Shown: positions 1 through 9,339, numbered from the stretch's first letter. The stretch is DNA of 64,000 nucleotides from Chryseobacterium gwangjuense (GCF_021311115.1 NZ_JAJTNP010000001.1:186001-250000); one strand, 5' to 3'. Translations and numbers: made by a program. Notes: generated from the letters alone by a model not told the origin.

Positions 1-1135
1 CTAAAATAATTAACCTTTCCACTACGTTTCTCAACTCTCTGATATTTCCAGTCCAGGAAAGTACTTTTAAGGCTTCAATAGCCTTATCATCGAATTTTTT
101 CGTAGCTGTACCATGCTCATCCGCAATCATTCCAGAAAAATGTTCTACCAACAATTTGATATCTTCTTTTCTTTCATCCAATGGCGGTACATAGATTTCG
201 ATCACAGAAAGTCTGTGGTAAAGGTCTTCTCTGAATCTTCCTGCTTCTATTTCCGTCTGCATATTTTTATTGGTTGCTGCAAGTACTCTTACATCAACTT
301 TTATTTCTTTGTCGCTTCCCACAGGAGACACTTTACTTTCCTGCAATGCCCTCAATACCTTTGCCTGAGCAATTAGACTCATATCTCCGATTTCATCTAA
401 GAAAATCGTTCCCCCGTTTGCCTGTTCAAATTTCCCCTGCTTATCTTTGATAGCACCTGTAAAAGAACCTTTTACATGTCCGAAAAGTTCAGATTCAATC
501 AATTCTGAAGGAATTGCAGCACAGTTTACTTCTATCATTGGTCCTCTGGAACGTTCGCTTTGGTTGTGAATAGCGTGTGCTACAAGTTCTTTTCCTGCTC
601 CGTTTGGTCCGGTAATTAAAACTCTCGCATCAGAAACAGCTACTTTTTCAATCATATCCTGGATCTTCTGCAATCCCGCAGATTCACCAATCATTTGATA
701 TTTTTTGTTTACCTTTTTCTTTAGCGTTTTATTTTCGGTTTGAAGATTTTTATTTTCTTTTTTAAGTGTTTCTTTAGTTAAAGCATTTTTAACACTTGTA
801 ATCAATCTGTTAATGTCGATTGGCTTTGATATAAAATCATAAGCACCTTCCTTTAAACAAGAAACTGCAGAATCGATATCTGCATGTCCCGAAATCATGA
901 TGAAAGTAGTTTCAGGTTTCAGTGCTAAACTTTGTTTCAGAAGCTCAGTTCCTGAAAGTTTAGGCATTTTGATGTCAGAAATTACCAATGCAAAGTCTTC
1001 TTTTTCTACCTGTTTATAGCCTTCAAGACCATCTTCGGCGATTACAAATTCATAATCAGTAAGTTCATCAGAGAGAATACTGTGAAGAACTCCCGATATT
1101 GCTTTTTCGTCTTCTACGATAAGGATTTTTTGCAT
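1..1135 (-). CDS. Sigma-54-dependent response regulator (NtrC family), C-terminus outside the window
   Basis: The start codon is at 1133-1135 and the frame stays open to base 1, so only the first 378 residues are visible. An N-terminal receiver domain begins MQKILIVEDE, with the phosphoacceptor Asp at residue 54 (VISDIKMP) and the conserved Lys in SKPIDI. An AAA+ sigma-54 interaction domain follows: Walker A GPNGAGKE, Walker B GTIFLDEIGD, and the arginine-bearing FREDLYHRL segment. The sigma-54 contact loop reads GSFTGA instead of the usual GAFTGA. The C-terminal Fis-type HTH would lie beyond the window. The protein should activate sigma-54 promoters after phosphorylation; its sensor kinase is not visible, so the signal is unknown. 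Confidence 0.93.
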   Translation of the reverse strand, partial: MQKILIVEDEKAISGVLHSILSDELTDYEFVIAEDGLEGYKQVEKEDFALVISDIKMPKLSGTELLKQSLALKPETTFIMISGHADIDSAVSCLKEGAYDFISKPIDINRLITSVKNALTKETLKKENKNLQTENKTLKKKVNKKYQMIGESAGLQKIQDMIEKVAVSDARVLITGPNGAGKELVAHAIHNQSERSRGPMIEVNCAAIPSELIESELFGHVKGSFTGAIKDKQGKFEQANGGTIFLDEIGDMSLIAQAKVLRALQESKVSPVGSDKEIKVDVRVLAATNKNMQTEIEAGRFREDLYHRLSVIEIYVPPLDERKEDIKLLVEHFSGMIADEHGTATKKFDDKAIEALKVLSWTGNIRELRNVVERLIIL

Positions 1136-1192
1136 AGTTGCAAATTTAGAAATTTTTGATTGAATTATTAGCAAAAACCATACCTAAATAAT

Positions 1193-1852
1193 CTATTTTG
1201 TATAATCTCTTCTGCCAAAAATTGCAGAACCTACTCTTACAGAATTGGCACCACATTCTATGGCGACAGGGAAGTCATCACTCATTCCCATCGATAAGGT
1301 TTCTAAAGATTTCTGCTGATTCAACTCATCAAAAAGATTTTTTAATACTGAAAATTCTTTTCTGATTTGCTGTTCATTGTCCGTAAATGTTGCCATTCCC
1401 ATCAACCCTGTAATTTCTGTATTTGGAAACTCACCGTTTATGTATTGCTGGAATAAAGCTTTAGCCTCATCAATTTCCAATCCGAATTTGCTTTCCTCTT
1501 CAGCAATTTTCACTTGAAGCAATACTTTAATTTTTCTGTTGTATTTAGTAGCTTCTTTGTTGATTTCTAATAGTAATCTTTCAGAATCTACACTTTGGAT
1601 CGTATCTACAAATTCTGCAATATATTTTACCTTATTGGTCTGTAAATGCCCAATGAGATGCCATTGAATATCTTTAGGAAGGAGAGGTTGCTTTTCAAGA
1701 ACTTCCTGTACTTTATTTTCTCCAAAAACCCTTTGACCTAAATCATAGACCTCTTGAATGGCAGAAACCGGATGTGTTTTTGATACAGCGACCAATTGTA
1801 CGTGATCTGGAAGCTGACTTTTTATATGGGTGTAATTTTCCTGAATGCTCAT
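1193..1852 (-). CDS. YggS/PLPBP family pyridoxal-phosphate homeostasis protein
   Basis: The 219-residue single-domain protein has the family's usual length. The PLP-binding lysine is Lys25 in the motif VAVSKTHP. Further family hallmarks are FGENKVQE, WHLIGHLQTNK, GLMGMATF, LSMGMSDDF and VRVGSAIFG, the last two being the phosphate-binding end of the fold. The protein binds PLP without known enzymatic activity and buffers PLP and amino/keto-acid pools in the cytoplasm (family knowledge). It lies downstream of the sigma-54 regulator on the same strand with a 57-nt gap. Start at 1852 is the only reasonable ATG. Confidence 0.95.
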   Translation of the reverse strand: MSIQENYTHIKSQLPDHVQLVAVSKTHPVSAIQEVYDLGQRVFGENKVQEVLEKQPLLPKDIQWHLIGHLQTNKVKYIAEFVDTIQSVDSERLLLEINKEATKYNRKIKVLLQVKIAEEESKFGLEIDEAKALFQQYINGEFPNTEITGLMGMATFTDNEQQIRKEFSVLKNLFDELNQQKSLETLSMGMSDDFPVAIECGANSVRVGSAIFGRRDYTK

Positions 1853-1938
1853 AATTGCAAATTTCTGAATTTTAAAAGCAAAAAACGAATTAATTTATAA
1901 ATTTTAGATGATGAATGATTTATAGAGAAATGATTTTG

Positions 1939-2026
1939 TTTGTCATTCTGAACGCAACGAAGTGGAGAGAAGAATCTCTTTGATAATGTAATTAATAAAA
2001 GATTCTTCCTTCGTCAGAATGACAAA
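1939..2026. repeat. REP-like imperfect inverted repeat
   Basis: The two ends carry GTTTGTCATTCTGA and its exact reverse complement, followed inward by CGAAG and AGAATCTTT-type segments that also pair imperfectly. The element would form a long interrupted hairpin between the deacetylase and yggS genes. A related shorter copy sits at 47000-47046. It looks like a dispersed extragenic palindrome family rather than a simple terminator, since there is no terminal T-run. Family membership is inferred from two copies only. Confidence 0.7.
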
Positions 2027-2043
2027 CTACCTGAATATTTCAA

Positions 2044-2910
2044 TTAATTCAAAACCTCATTAATTCTAGGATATTCTGAAATTTTCCTGAATACAAAACG
2101 ATTGCTTTTTTGAAGTTTTTCAATAAATAAGTCCAATTCTTTAATGGAATCTTCGTCCGTTAAATACTGATCATGAGTAAGAAAAACAAGGTGTCTTGAA
2201 GTTTTTTCTAAGTCATTGAAGAAGATGCTGTCAACTTTTTTCAGCATGTCTTCATGTTTTCCTTTTAGAATCATTTTATTGGTCGGTTTCCATTCCAGAT
2301 CCCAGCCTATAACTTTATATCCGGCTTGCTTTAATTTATTGGCTGCCTCGGTTGAACTTTTAAGATCAGTAACAGTAATATTATTTAACCTCCAAATATT
2401 TCTTCCCGGAGTTCTTGCGATTTTATCATACAACTTTAAGCTGTCTTTTGCGATATTAAAATCATTAACTACCGCTTCCGGATTTTTGTAAAAATCGGTG
2501 TATTTGTTGTGTGCATGCGTAAAACTGTGATTCGCCAATTCTACCAACGGATCTTTTCTCAGAAGATCAAGGTCCTCTTTTTGCTTTTTGCTTCCATAAA
2601 CGTGTTTGCCGACTAAGAAAGCCGTAGCGCAGACATTTCGTTTGTTTAAAATTCGGAGAAGATTTTCTGTGCCTTGATTGGGACCGTCATCGAACGTAAG
2701 GTAAATAACTCTTTTGTCTGAAGCTACATTTTCATCGTTGATTTTTGAGACGGCTTTTGCGACGGGAGGTTCTTGTGGAATCAGCTTTTCTGATTCTTTT
2801 TTGTCTTGTTTTTGGTTACAACCATTAAATAGAACCGAAGTTGCACTCATCAATGCAAACATCCCAAGAAAAGTCTTGTTTCTAGACTTTTCCGCAAAAG
2901 TTTTTTTCAT
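2044..2910 (-). CDS. Polysaccharide deacetylase (NodB domain) lipoprotein
   Basis: The protein has 288 residues. A lipoprotein signal peptide ends in the lipobox FNGC near residue 31, so the enzyme is probably anchored in the envelope. The NodB domain shows motif 1 YLTFDDGPNQG (catalytic Asp and metal Asp), motif 2 NHSFTH (metal-binding HxxxH), motif 3 RTPGRN, a GWDLEW segment, and a closing LTHD. Such enzymes remove N- or O-acetyl groups from polymers such as peptidoglycan or exopolysaccharide; the substrate cannot be read from sequence. It is monocistronic, with a hairpin repeat downstream and a decayed gene upstream. Confidence 0.9.
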   Translation of the reverse strand: MKKTFAEKSRNKTFLGMFALMSATSVLFNGCNQKQDKKESEKLIPQEPPVAKAVSKINDENVASDKRVIYLTFDDGPNQGTENLLRILNKRNVCATAFLVGKHVYGSKKQKEDLDLLRKDPLVELANHSFTHAHNKYTDFYKNPEAVVNDFNIAKDSLKLYDKIARTPGRNIWRLNNITVTDLKSSTEAANKLKQAGYKVIGWDLEWKPTNKMILKGKHEDMLKKVDSIFFNDLEKTSRHLVFLTHDQYLTDEDSIKELDLFIEKLQKSNRFVFRKISEYPRINEVLN

Positions 2911-3040
2911 AAAAGTTAAGAGGAATTTAAATTGTTAAAAATTGTTAATTTTTCTAAATTATTCTTAACAAATTCTATGCCGCATTTACTTAGATTTTAC
3001 TTTTTTAAGGATATTTTAATAACTTTATTCTGAGTAAGTT

Positions 3041-3250
3041 CTATTGAAAAATTTTCTTTAAATACAAACTATTTTTAATGGTTGTGGTTCCTCAAGTATT
3101 ATTGAAAAAGATAAATATTTTATGTTGCGAATTTTTATTTTTTTTGGCTAAATCATTAAGGAAATCTTCAATGTATTCAGCTGAGTAAAGAACAGGTTTT
3201 CCATAAAGTCGATAGTTCAAAATGTAAGAATGGCTTTCTGTAGAATGTTG
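3041..3250 (-). pseudogene. Decayed C-terminal fragment of a DUF72 (YecE-like) protein
   Basis: The stretch between the deacetylase and GLPGLI genes holds an open minus-strand frame interrupted by one TGA (3092-3094). It reads SHSYILNYRLYGKPVLYSAE, then YIEDFLNDL, then IFIFFNNT, the stop, and GTTTIKNSLYLKKIFQ before a final TAG. The order GKPVLYS ... FFNNT(W)G ... A/IKN resembles the end of DUF72 proteins, where a Trp codon TGG would lie at the TGA. No start codon or N-terminal two thirds is present. This is most likely a relic left by deletion. The family assignment comes from motif memory, not from a search. Confidence 0.55.
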
Positions 3251-3252
3251 AA

Positions 3253-4131
3253 TTAATATTTATACAAATCAAAATCCAACTTATTATTATCCTTTTTTAA
3301 ATTCTCTTTGAAACGCTTTTCATTATTTCTCATCACTTCATTAGCATCTAACTTCTTTCCGGATGCATCTACAAAATTAAAAGTAGAGTTTCCCTGTGCA
3401 TCCACTCCTGCACTTGCAATTTTCTGCCTTGTTACTTTATTAGGATCCTTAACATATTCCTTCCAAAGCTTGTTGAATTGATTATTGTTTACGGTAATTT
3501 CGTTAGGACCATCTTGTTGATCTTTATTTACAGGTTCTTTAACCGTTTTGTTGCCGATTAAAATCATAACGTGGCCCTTATTTTTATCTTCTAATTTTAC
3601 AATTAATCCGGGTAAACCATAGAATTTATAGGGACCATCCTGAAAAGGTAAATCGGTAGAAAACCAAGCAGTCCATTGTCTTCCTAAATAATTGGTAGTT
3701 GCTTTTTGAGCAGTGTAATTTCCAATTTTTTCTTTTGGGGGAAGTATTTTCCAAACAGGCTTTCCGTTTTCTTCCACCGTATAAAAATCTGAACTCAAAG
3801 AAGTATGTAAATACGTTTTGTAATCAGGATATTCTTTGGTTACTTTACTTCGAATGACACCTTTATAGTTACTATTTGGCTTTGCAAATGCCATAATGTT
3901 TGTGGTACTTCCTTGCTTTTCAAGTTCAGCATTCATAATAGAATCCGTTACAAAAACTTCGTAACTGTAATATTTTGAACCTTTGTTTTTAATATCCAGA
4001 AGCATCGTCTCTTTTTTTACATCCGCCATGTTTGTAGAATCTTTAACAAATGAATATTCGTATGTAAATCTTTGAATTTGTGCTGAATACAAAGCTGAAA
4101 ATAATAAAAAAAGAAGGGTGTAATTTTTCAT
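3253..4131 (-). CDS. GLPGLI family secreted protein
   Basis: The protein has 292 residues. A Sec signal peptide (MKNYTLLFLLFSALYSA) is followed by the exported body. The family's name motif is present as FYGLPGLIVKLED, preceded by WTAWFSTDLPFQDGPYKF as expected for GLPGLI proteins, which are restricted mainly to Bacteroidota. Their function is unknown; many are encoded near TonB-dependent receptors or outer-membrane genes. The C-terminal third is lysine- and asparagine-rich with no recognisable domain. It lies downstream of the copper ATPase on the same strand with an 87-nt gap, so co-transcription is possible but not shown. Confidence 0.9.
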   Translation of the reverse strand: MKNYTLLFLLFSALYSAQIQRFTYEYSFVKDSTNMADVKKETMLLDIKNKGSKYYSYEVFVTDSIMNAELEKQGSTTNIMAFAKPNSNYKGVIRSKVTKEYPDYKTYLHTSLSSDFYTVEENGKPVWKILPPKEKIGNYTAQKATTNYLGRQWTAWFSTDLPFQDGPYKFYGLPGLIVKLEDKNKGHVMILIGNKTVKEPVNKDQQDGPNEITVNNNQFNKLWKEYVKDPNKVTRQKIASAGVDAQGNSTFNFVDASGKKLDANEVMRNNEKRFKENLKKDNNKLDFDLYKY

Positions 4132-4218
4132 AAATAAATATTAGGTGTTTTGTAAGTATTTGGTCTCTAAAAATAAACTTTTTATCAATTTCTTACCTAA
4201 AAAACACCTGATATTATT

Positions 4219-7065
4219 TTATTTACTGTTTAAATCAACAGAATTTAAGCGTAAAGAGTTTAAAATCACAGATAGTGAACTGAAACTCATTGCCGCCGCA
4301 GCAATCATTGGAGATAAAAGAATTCCAAAAAATGGATATAATAATCCTGCTGCAACCGGAACTCCTAACACATTATAAATAAAAGCAAAAAACAGATTTT
4401 CTTTAATATTTTTTAAAAGTTTCTCACTTAATGTTTTTGCTTTGGCAACCCCTAAAATATCTCCTTTTAGCAATGTGATTTCGGCACTTTCAATAGCAAC
4501 ATCAGTTCCTGTTCCCATGGCAATTCCAATATTTGCCTGAGCTAGAGCAGGAGAGTCGTTGATTCCATCACCGGTCATTGCTACGATTTTACCTTGTTGT
4601 TGCAGTTTTTTAACTTCATTTAATTTATCTTCAGGATGACAATTCGCCTTGAAATGTTTAATTCCCAATTCTTCTGCAACGGCTTTTGCTGTATGCTCAT
4701 TATCTCCGGTCATCATAATGACATCGATTCCTTCACTTAACAATTGCTGAACAGCTGCTTTAGAACTTTCTTTAATTTTATCGGTAAAACTGATGAATCC
4801 TAATGCTTCATTTTCTCTGGCAACATAAGAGATGGTATGTGCTTTAGACTGAACTTCAATTGCCTTTTGTTTTAAATAATCAGGAATTAAAATCTGATGT
4901 GAAGATAATAAACTTTCATTTCCAAGATAAACGGTTTTCCCGTTGATGTTTCCTTTGACACCTTTCCCTGAGATATTCTCAAAATTTGCCACTTTTTCAG
5001 GAGAAACACCTGCTTCTTTTGCTTTTTTGATGACAGCATTTGATAAAGGATGTTCCGAATTCTGGTTTAAAGAATAGGCGAGTTTCAGCATTGAGTTTCT
5101 ATCTTCCAAAATCGTTTCAATATATTCTACAGAGGGTTTTCCTTCAGTCAACGTTCCTGTTTTATCAGTAATCAGAACGTTTACTTTATTCATTTGTTCA
5201 AGAGCTTCAGCATTTTTAATAAGGATACCATTTTTAGCGCCTTTACCAATTCCTACCATTAAAGACATAGGTGTAGCTAAGCCCAGTGCACAAGGACAGG
5301 CAACAATAAGAACGGCAACTGCATTTACAAAAGCAAATAAACTTCTTTTACCTTCCGGACCGAAAAACTGCCATAGAATGAACGTTATGGCTGCAATTAA
5401 AATGACTGTCGGAACAAAAACTTTTGAAACTTTATCTGTTAATTTTTGAATTGGAGCCTTGCTTCTGCTTGCTTCGTTCACCATTTTAATGATTTGAGAA
5501 AGTAAGGTTTCGTCACCTACTTTTTCTGCTTTCATGATGAAAACCTGATTTCCATTGAGGGTGCCTGAAGAAACTTTGTCATCTACAGTTTTTTCAACAG
5601 GTATTGGTTCACCTGTAATCATACTTTCGTCTACATAGGAACTTCCTTCTATTAATTTTCCGTCGACAGGAATTTTTTCGCCGGGTTTTACTTTTAATAA
5701 ATCTCCAATTTTCACCTGGGAAAGCAGCACTTTTTTTTCTTCTCCGTTAACGATAAGATTGGCTTCATCAGGTGATAGGTTCATTAATTCCCGGATGGCA
5801 TTTCCCGTTTTTTTATGAGCAAGAGCTTCCATAAGCTGTCCTAAGATCACTAATGTTAAAATAACACAGACAGCTTCAAAATATAAGGGGATTTCATGAT
5901 TGTGACCACGAATTTCATGAGGAATCATATCAGGAAAAGCTAAAGCGACAATACTGAAAATAAATGCTGCGGCAACTCCTAAAGCAATTAAGCTAAACAT
6001 ATTCAAATTCCAGGTTTTGAACGAAACCCAGCCTCTTTTCATTAAGAACCAACCTGAATAAAACAGAATGGGAAGCGTTAAAATAAGTTCGATAACTCCC
6101 TGGGTCTGGTGTGAAAAAGGGAAATTAATAAACATTCCGCCCATCGAAAGAATAAAAACTGGAATAGTAAAAGCTAAAGAAATAATAAATTTTCTTTTTA
6201 AAATAGTATAGGTTTCATCTTCCTCCTCATCGTCTTGATCAGGTATTCTGACTAAGTCCATCCCGCAGATCGGGCAATCTCCCGGTTCATCACGAATGAT
6301 TTCAGGATGCATAGGACAAGTATATTTTGCTGTTTTTTTCTCCGGATATTTTACCAGATCCATCCCACAAACAGGACAGCCAACATTGCTGTCGTACACT
6401 TTATCCCCTTCACAATACATGGGACAGTAATATTTACCTGCCATTTCATCTGTGACTTTTGGAGCTTCGTGATGGTGGCTGTGATCATGAGAATGATGAT
6501 GATGGGAGTGTGCTTCAGCATGTTGAACCAAGTCTTCTGTGATTTCCTCTAAATGCATATGACAAACAGGACAATGGCCTTTTTCGTCATAAGTTTTATC
6601 GCTTTCACAGAACATGGGACAGTAATATTTCCCAATGTTATCTTTAAAGTTCTCAGGAAGATAGGTAGAAGAATACGCCGGCTTAAAATTAGGATCTTTA
6701 GCTTTTTTTTCTTCAATTGGAACCAGATACATATTGCACGTCGGACATCTTTTTCCCTGCTGGAAATAGACTTTATCGCCTTCACATTCCATCGGACAAT
6801 AATAAACAGATGATGGAGAAATTCTGTCTTGTGGTTTTATGAAAGCTTTGTCGGGGTTGTCCGGATCTTCTAATTTATAATTTCCGATTTCACCTAAAGC
6901 TGTATTTAATGAATGTAATGTAATTTCTTTTTCTGAAGTGATGGTCGCTGTGCTGTTTTCAAGATTGACATCAGCTTTTAGACCTTCAATACTGTTCAGT
7001 TTTTCAGATATTTTTTTCTGACAGCCGGAACAGGTCATTCCAAGAATTTTATATTGTTTATCCAT
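4219..7065 (-). CDS. copA: Heavy-metal (copper-type) P1B ATPase with HMA domain and four HMBD repeats
   Basis: The protein has 948 residues, long for a CopA. An N-terminal HMA domain carries GMTCSGC (residues 9-15). Four metal-binding (HMBD) repeats follow at about 88-117, 147-174, 212-241 and 248-275, each with YxCPM at the start and CPxCxMxL at the end; the fourth is the classical CPMHPEI form. A His-rich segment (182-199) separates repeats 2 and 3. The ATPase core shows the TGEP actuator motif, the CPC metal site in [11 protein letters not shown], the phosphorylation site [15 protein letters not shown] and [12 protein letters not shown] together with the cysteine-rich N-terminus points to Cu(I) export. 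It lies downstream of an HMA-AraC regulator that probably senses the same metal. Confidence 0.93.
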   Translation of the reverse strand: MDKQYKILGMTCSGCQKKISEKLNSIEGLKADVNLENSTATITSEKEITLHSLNTALGEIGNYKLEDPDNPDKAFIKPQDRISPSSVYYCPMECEGDKVYFQQGKRCPTCNMYLVPIEEKKAKDPNFKPAYSSTYLPENFKDNIGKYYCPMFCESDKTYDEKGHCPVCHMHLEEITEDLVQHAEAHSHHHHSHDHSHHHEAPKVTDEMAGKYYCPMYCEGDKVYDSNVGCPVCGMDLVKYPEKKTAKYTCPMHPEIIRDEPGDCPICGMDLVRIPDQDDEEEDETYTILKRKFIISLAFTIPVFILSMGGMFINFPFSHQTQGVIELILTLPILFYSGWFLMKRGWVSFKTWNLNMFSLIALGVAAAFIFSIVALAFPDMIPHEIRGHNHEIPLYFEAVCVILTLVILGQLMEALAHKKTGNAIRELMNLSPDEANLIVNGEEKKVLLSQVKIGDLLKVKPGEKIPVDGKLIEGSSYVDESMITGEPIPVEKTVDDKVSSGTLNGNQVFIMKAEKVGDETLLSQIIKMVNEASRSKAPIQKLTDKVSKVFVPTVILIAAITFILWQFFGPEGKRSLFAFVNAVAVLIVACPCALGLATPMSLMVGIGKGAKNGILIKNAEALEQMNKVNVLITDKTGTLTEGKPSVEYIETILEDRNSMLKLAYSLNQNSEHPLSNAVIKKAKEAGVSPEKVANFENISGKGVKGNINGKTVYLGNESLLSSHQILIPDYLKQKAIEVQSKAHTISYVARENEALGFISFTDKIKESSKAAVQQLLSEGIDVIMMTGDNEHTAKAVAEELGIKHFKANCHPEDKLNEVKKLQQQGKIVAMTGDGINDSPALAQANIGIAMGTGTDVAIESAEITLLKGDILGVAKAKTLSEKLLKNIKENLFFAFIYNVLGVPVAAGLLYPFFGILLSPMIAAAAMSFSSLSVILNSLRLNSVDLNSK

Positions 7066-7155
7066 GATCCTTTAATTTATACTACAAATTTCCAAAATGC
7101 AAATGGAAGGGTGTTATAAATTTAAGGATGAATTTTATAGAATTCGGATTAATTT

Positions 7156-8055
7156 CTATTTAAAAGATAATTGATAATTAAAGTCAATCTCGAATTTATA
7201 TTTTTCTTCTAATGTTTCGAATCTCTCTTTAACTAATGGAAATTTATTTATTATATTTTTAATCATAATATTTGTCATTAAATAAGAGTAAAACAACATT
7301 ATATAATGTAATTCTTTCATATTTTTATTTTCCATTAAATGCTTAGTTTCTTTTAATTGAAGAGCTAATAATCCTTCAGAATGTGCATATACGGAGGCTA
7401 TATAATAAATTTTCGAAAAGACACCATCCTTAGTAAATTTTGAATCGTCAAAAATTGTATCCCAATTCTTAAATAATTTGCCTGATCCATTATCCAGTAA
7501 GCTTTTCTGTTGTTTTCCTGATAAAAGATGGAATGCAGGATTGTTTTGAATGCTATCTTTTAACTCGAAAATAGACTTTTCTTCATTAATTAAGGCTTTA
7601 TTATTTTTTTGTTTTGAATTAGAAAAAACTTTTTTTCTAAGCATCATTGAAGACATTATCCATGATTCAAATCTCAATTTTTTTTCTTCTTCCGATTCAA
7701 TGTTAATGTATAAATGTTGATACATAAGTAAAGACTCATATTGAGACCTTACAATTGTAATAATAGAAGATATATCTAAAAATTTTATTTGAGAATTTTT
7801 ATTTTTAAAGAAATTTGAAATTATACTATGCCCCTGTGAAATTTGAAGTAGACTTTGATTTTGTAAATGTATTTTAATTACTAACTGCTCTGAATAAACA
7901 TCCTTCTCAGTAAGATTAATTTTTTTTTCTGCAAGAACTTCATGAAGATATATTAAAATGTCTGAAAAGACAAAAAGCTTTTCTTTTATCTTTTCGATGT
8001 CTTTACTTTCATACAAATGAAATAGTTTTATTGCCCAAATATCTTTTTCATTCAT
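7156..8055 (-). CDS. Unknown 299-residue protein inserted between copA and its regulator
   Basis: I do not recognise a confident family. There is no signal peptide or membrane segment. The protein looks largely alpha-helical, is rich in Lys, Ile, Asn and Glu, and has an SQYESLLMYQHLYI helix and a YAHSEGLLALQL helix like those of DUF5677-type proteins (weak resemblance only). Its DNA is clearly more AT-rich than the flanking copA and regulator genes. The stop of the upstream regulator is 17 nt away, so it is probably transcribed with the copper genes although it shows no metal-binding residues. It may be a recent insertion. Confidence 0.75.
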   Translation of the reverse strand: MNEKDIWAIKLFHLYESKDIEKIKEKLFVFSDILIYLHEVLAEKKINLTEKDVYSEQLVIKIHLQNQSLLQISQGHSIISNFFKNKNSQIKFLDISSIITIVRSQYESLLMYQHLYINIESEEEKKLRFESWIMSSMMLRKKVFSNSKQKNNKALINEEKSIFELKDSIQNNPAFHLLSGKQQKSLLDNGSGKLFKNWDTIFDDSKFTKDGVFSKIYYIASVYAHSEGLLALQLKETKHLMENKNMKELHYIMLFYSYLMTNIMIKNIINKFPLVKERFETLEEKYKFEIDFNYQLSFK

Positions 8056-8072
8056 GTTTTTATCCTTTTTCT

Positions 8073-8633
8073 TTAAAAGCTATCTAAAGGTTTTCTGTTA
8101 TGAACTTTCAGTTTTTTGAATTCGGTAGGGGTGAAGCCTGAACTGTTTCTGAATTGTGAGGACAAATGCTGAACACTTTTATAACCTAGCTTTCCTGCAA
8201 TTTCTGTTAATGTAAATTCATTATATAAAAGCAGTTCTTTTACTTTTTCAATCTTTTGGAGAATGAAAAATTGCTCCAAAGTAATATTTTCATTCTGAGA
8301 AAATGTTTTTGAAAGGGAACTGTAATCTTTATGAATTTTTGAGATTAAAAACTCAGACAAAAGAAAGTTCTCATCAATATCAAGTTCGCTTATTTTTGCA
8401 ATAATCAGATTTTTAATTTTCTCAACAAGTTGGTGGGTAGAGTCTTTTATTCTTTCAAAACCTGTTTCCAGCAAATGTTTTTCGAGATACTGAAGATCCT
8501 GATCTGAAATTTCAACTTCAGTCTCCACTTCGCCAAGAGCAATGGATTTAATTTGAATATGAGCTTCGTTAAAAATAGTTGTGACTGCAGAAATACATCT
8601 TCCGCAAACCATATTTTTTATGAAAATCTTCAT
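8073..8633 (-). CDS. AraC-type regulator with N-terminal HMA-like (CxxC) sensor domain
   Basis: The protein has 186 residues. The N-terminal 65 resemble a heavy-metal-associated domain, with NMVCGRC supplying a CxxC pair and a beta-alpha-beta pattern. The C-terminal part (about 105-180) is an AraC HTH pair: ILQKIEKVKELLLYNEFTLT, then EIAGKLGYKSVQHLSSQFR and FTPTEFKK. The domain pairing and its position upstream of a copper ATPase suggest a metal-responsive activator or repressor of copA; that is inference. Its ATG overlaps the stop of the preceding thioesterase gene by one base (TAATG), so translation is probably coupled. Confidence 0.85.
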   Translation of the reverse strand: MKIFIKNMVCGRCISAVTTIFNEAHIQIKSIALGEVETEVEISDQDLQYLEKHLLETGFERIKDSTHQLVEKIKNLIIAKISELDIDENFLLSEFLISKIHKDYSSLSKTFSQNENITLEQFFILQKIEKVKELLLYNEFTLTEIAGKLGYKSVQHLSSQFRNSSGFTPTEFKKLKVHNRKPLDSF

Positions 8634-9031
8634 TATTGAGTTTGGTTATTTAGCCTGTTTTTCACAAATTCAACCTGTGTTTTTCCATGAGGAGCAGGAT
8701 TGCCATCCTGATCAAGGTTTACCATCACAATTCTATCCACTGTAATAATTGTTTGATGGGTCATTTTATTTCTAACATCACATTTTAAAGTAAGTGAAGT
8801 AGAACCGAAATTTGAGACTTCGATACCGATTTCAATAATATCACCCTGTTTTGCAGAGCTTACAAAATTAATTTCTGAAATAAATTTGGTCACGACTTTC
8901 TTGTTTTCCAGCTGAATGACGGCATATAATGCAGCTTCTTCGTCAATCCATTGTAATAATCTTCCTCCAAAAAGTGACTGGTTGGGATTTAAGTCTTCGG
9001 GTTTTACCCATTTTCTTGTATGATAGTTCAT
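8633..9031 (-). CDS. Hotdog-fold acyl-CoA thioesterase (YciA/BFIT type)
   Basis: The 132-residue protein is a single hotdog domain. The motif NPNQSLFGGRLLQWIDEEAA contains the Asn, Gly-Gly and catalytic Asp of the acyl-CoA hydrolase family. VVTKFISEINFVSSAKQGDI is the typical central strand with the hydrophobic substrate channel. The closing VMVNLDQDGNPAPH is usual in this family. It would hydrolyse acyl-CoA thioesters in the cytoplasm. It is the first gene of the run leading into the HMA-AraC regulator and copA; whether that has functional meaning is unclear. Confidence 0.9.
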   Translation of the reverse strand: MNYHTRKWVKPEDLNPNQSLFGGRLLQWIDEEAALYAVIQLENKKVVTKFISEINFVSSAKQGDIIEIGIEVSNFGSTSLTLKCDVRNKMTHQTIITVDRIVMVNLDQDGNPAPHGKTQVEFVKNRLNNQTQ

Positions 9032-9339
9032 ATTTTAATAATTTGCAGCACAAATTTAACGTTAAAAACTTGCTTTATCAAAGGTTTAAGATTGAGTTGT
9101 TGAAAGATAATGATTTGTTTTCTCAATAAATTAGGATAAAGTGCTTTTAAAAAGGGCTATTTTCAGTTTAACTTACTCAATTTCAATATTAAGTGAGAAT
9201 TAATTATAAAAATGCTTTGTTTTGAATTTTTTAATTGTATCTTGCAATCGTTTATATTTGGAATCAATATTTGTTCATTAATTTATGTTGCTTTTCTTTT
9301 ATATACCAAATTTTTATTAATTTTTTAATTTTATTTAAA
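9032..9339 (+). promoter_or_regulatory. Divergent intergenic region with a candidate -7 box for the RRM gene
   Basis: This 308-bp AT-rich gap separates the minus-strand thioesterase gene from the plus-strand RRM gene. A TATATTTG at 9253-9260 fits the Bacteroidota -7 consensus TAnnTTTG, but no TTG lies at the preferred upstream distance (candidates sit 15 and 28 nt away). If used, it would give a 5-prime leader of roughly 70 nt of almost pure A and T, which would suit a cold-responsive RNA-binding protein. No other structure was seen. Confidence 0.3.

Noticed and set aside
6549..6813. Open frames on both strands inside the copA N-terminal repeats
   Set aside because: They overlap the cysteine-rich repeats completely and translate to low-complexity sequence.
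9235..9339. Longer N-terminus for the RRM protein
   Set aside because: The 35 extra residues translate an AT-rich leader; the RRM starts at the ATG at 9340.
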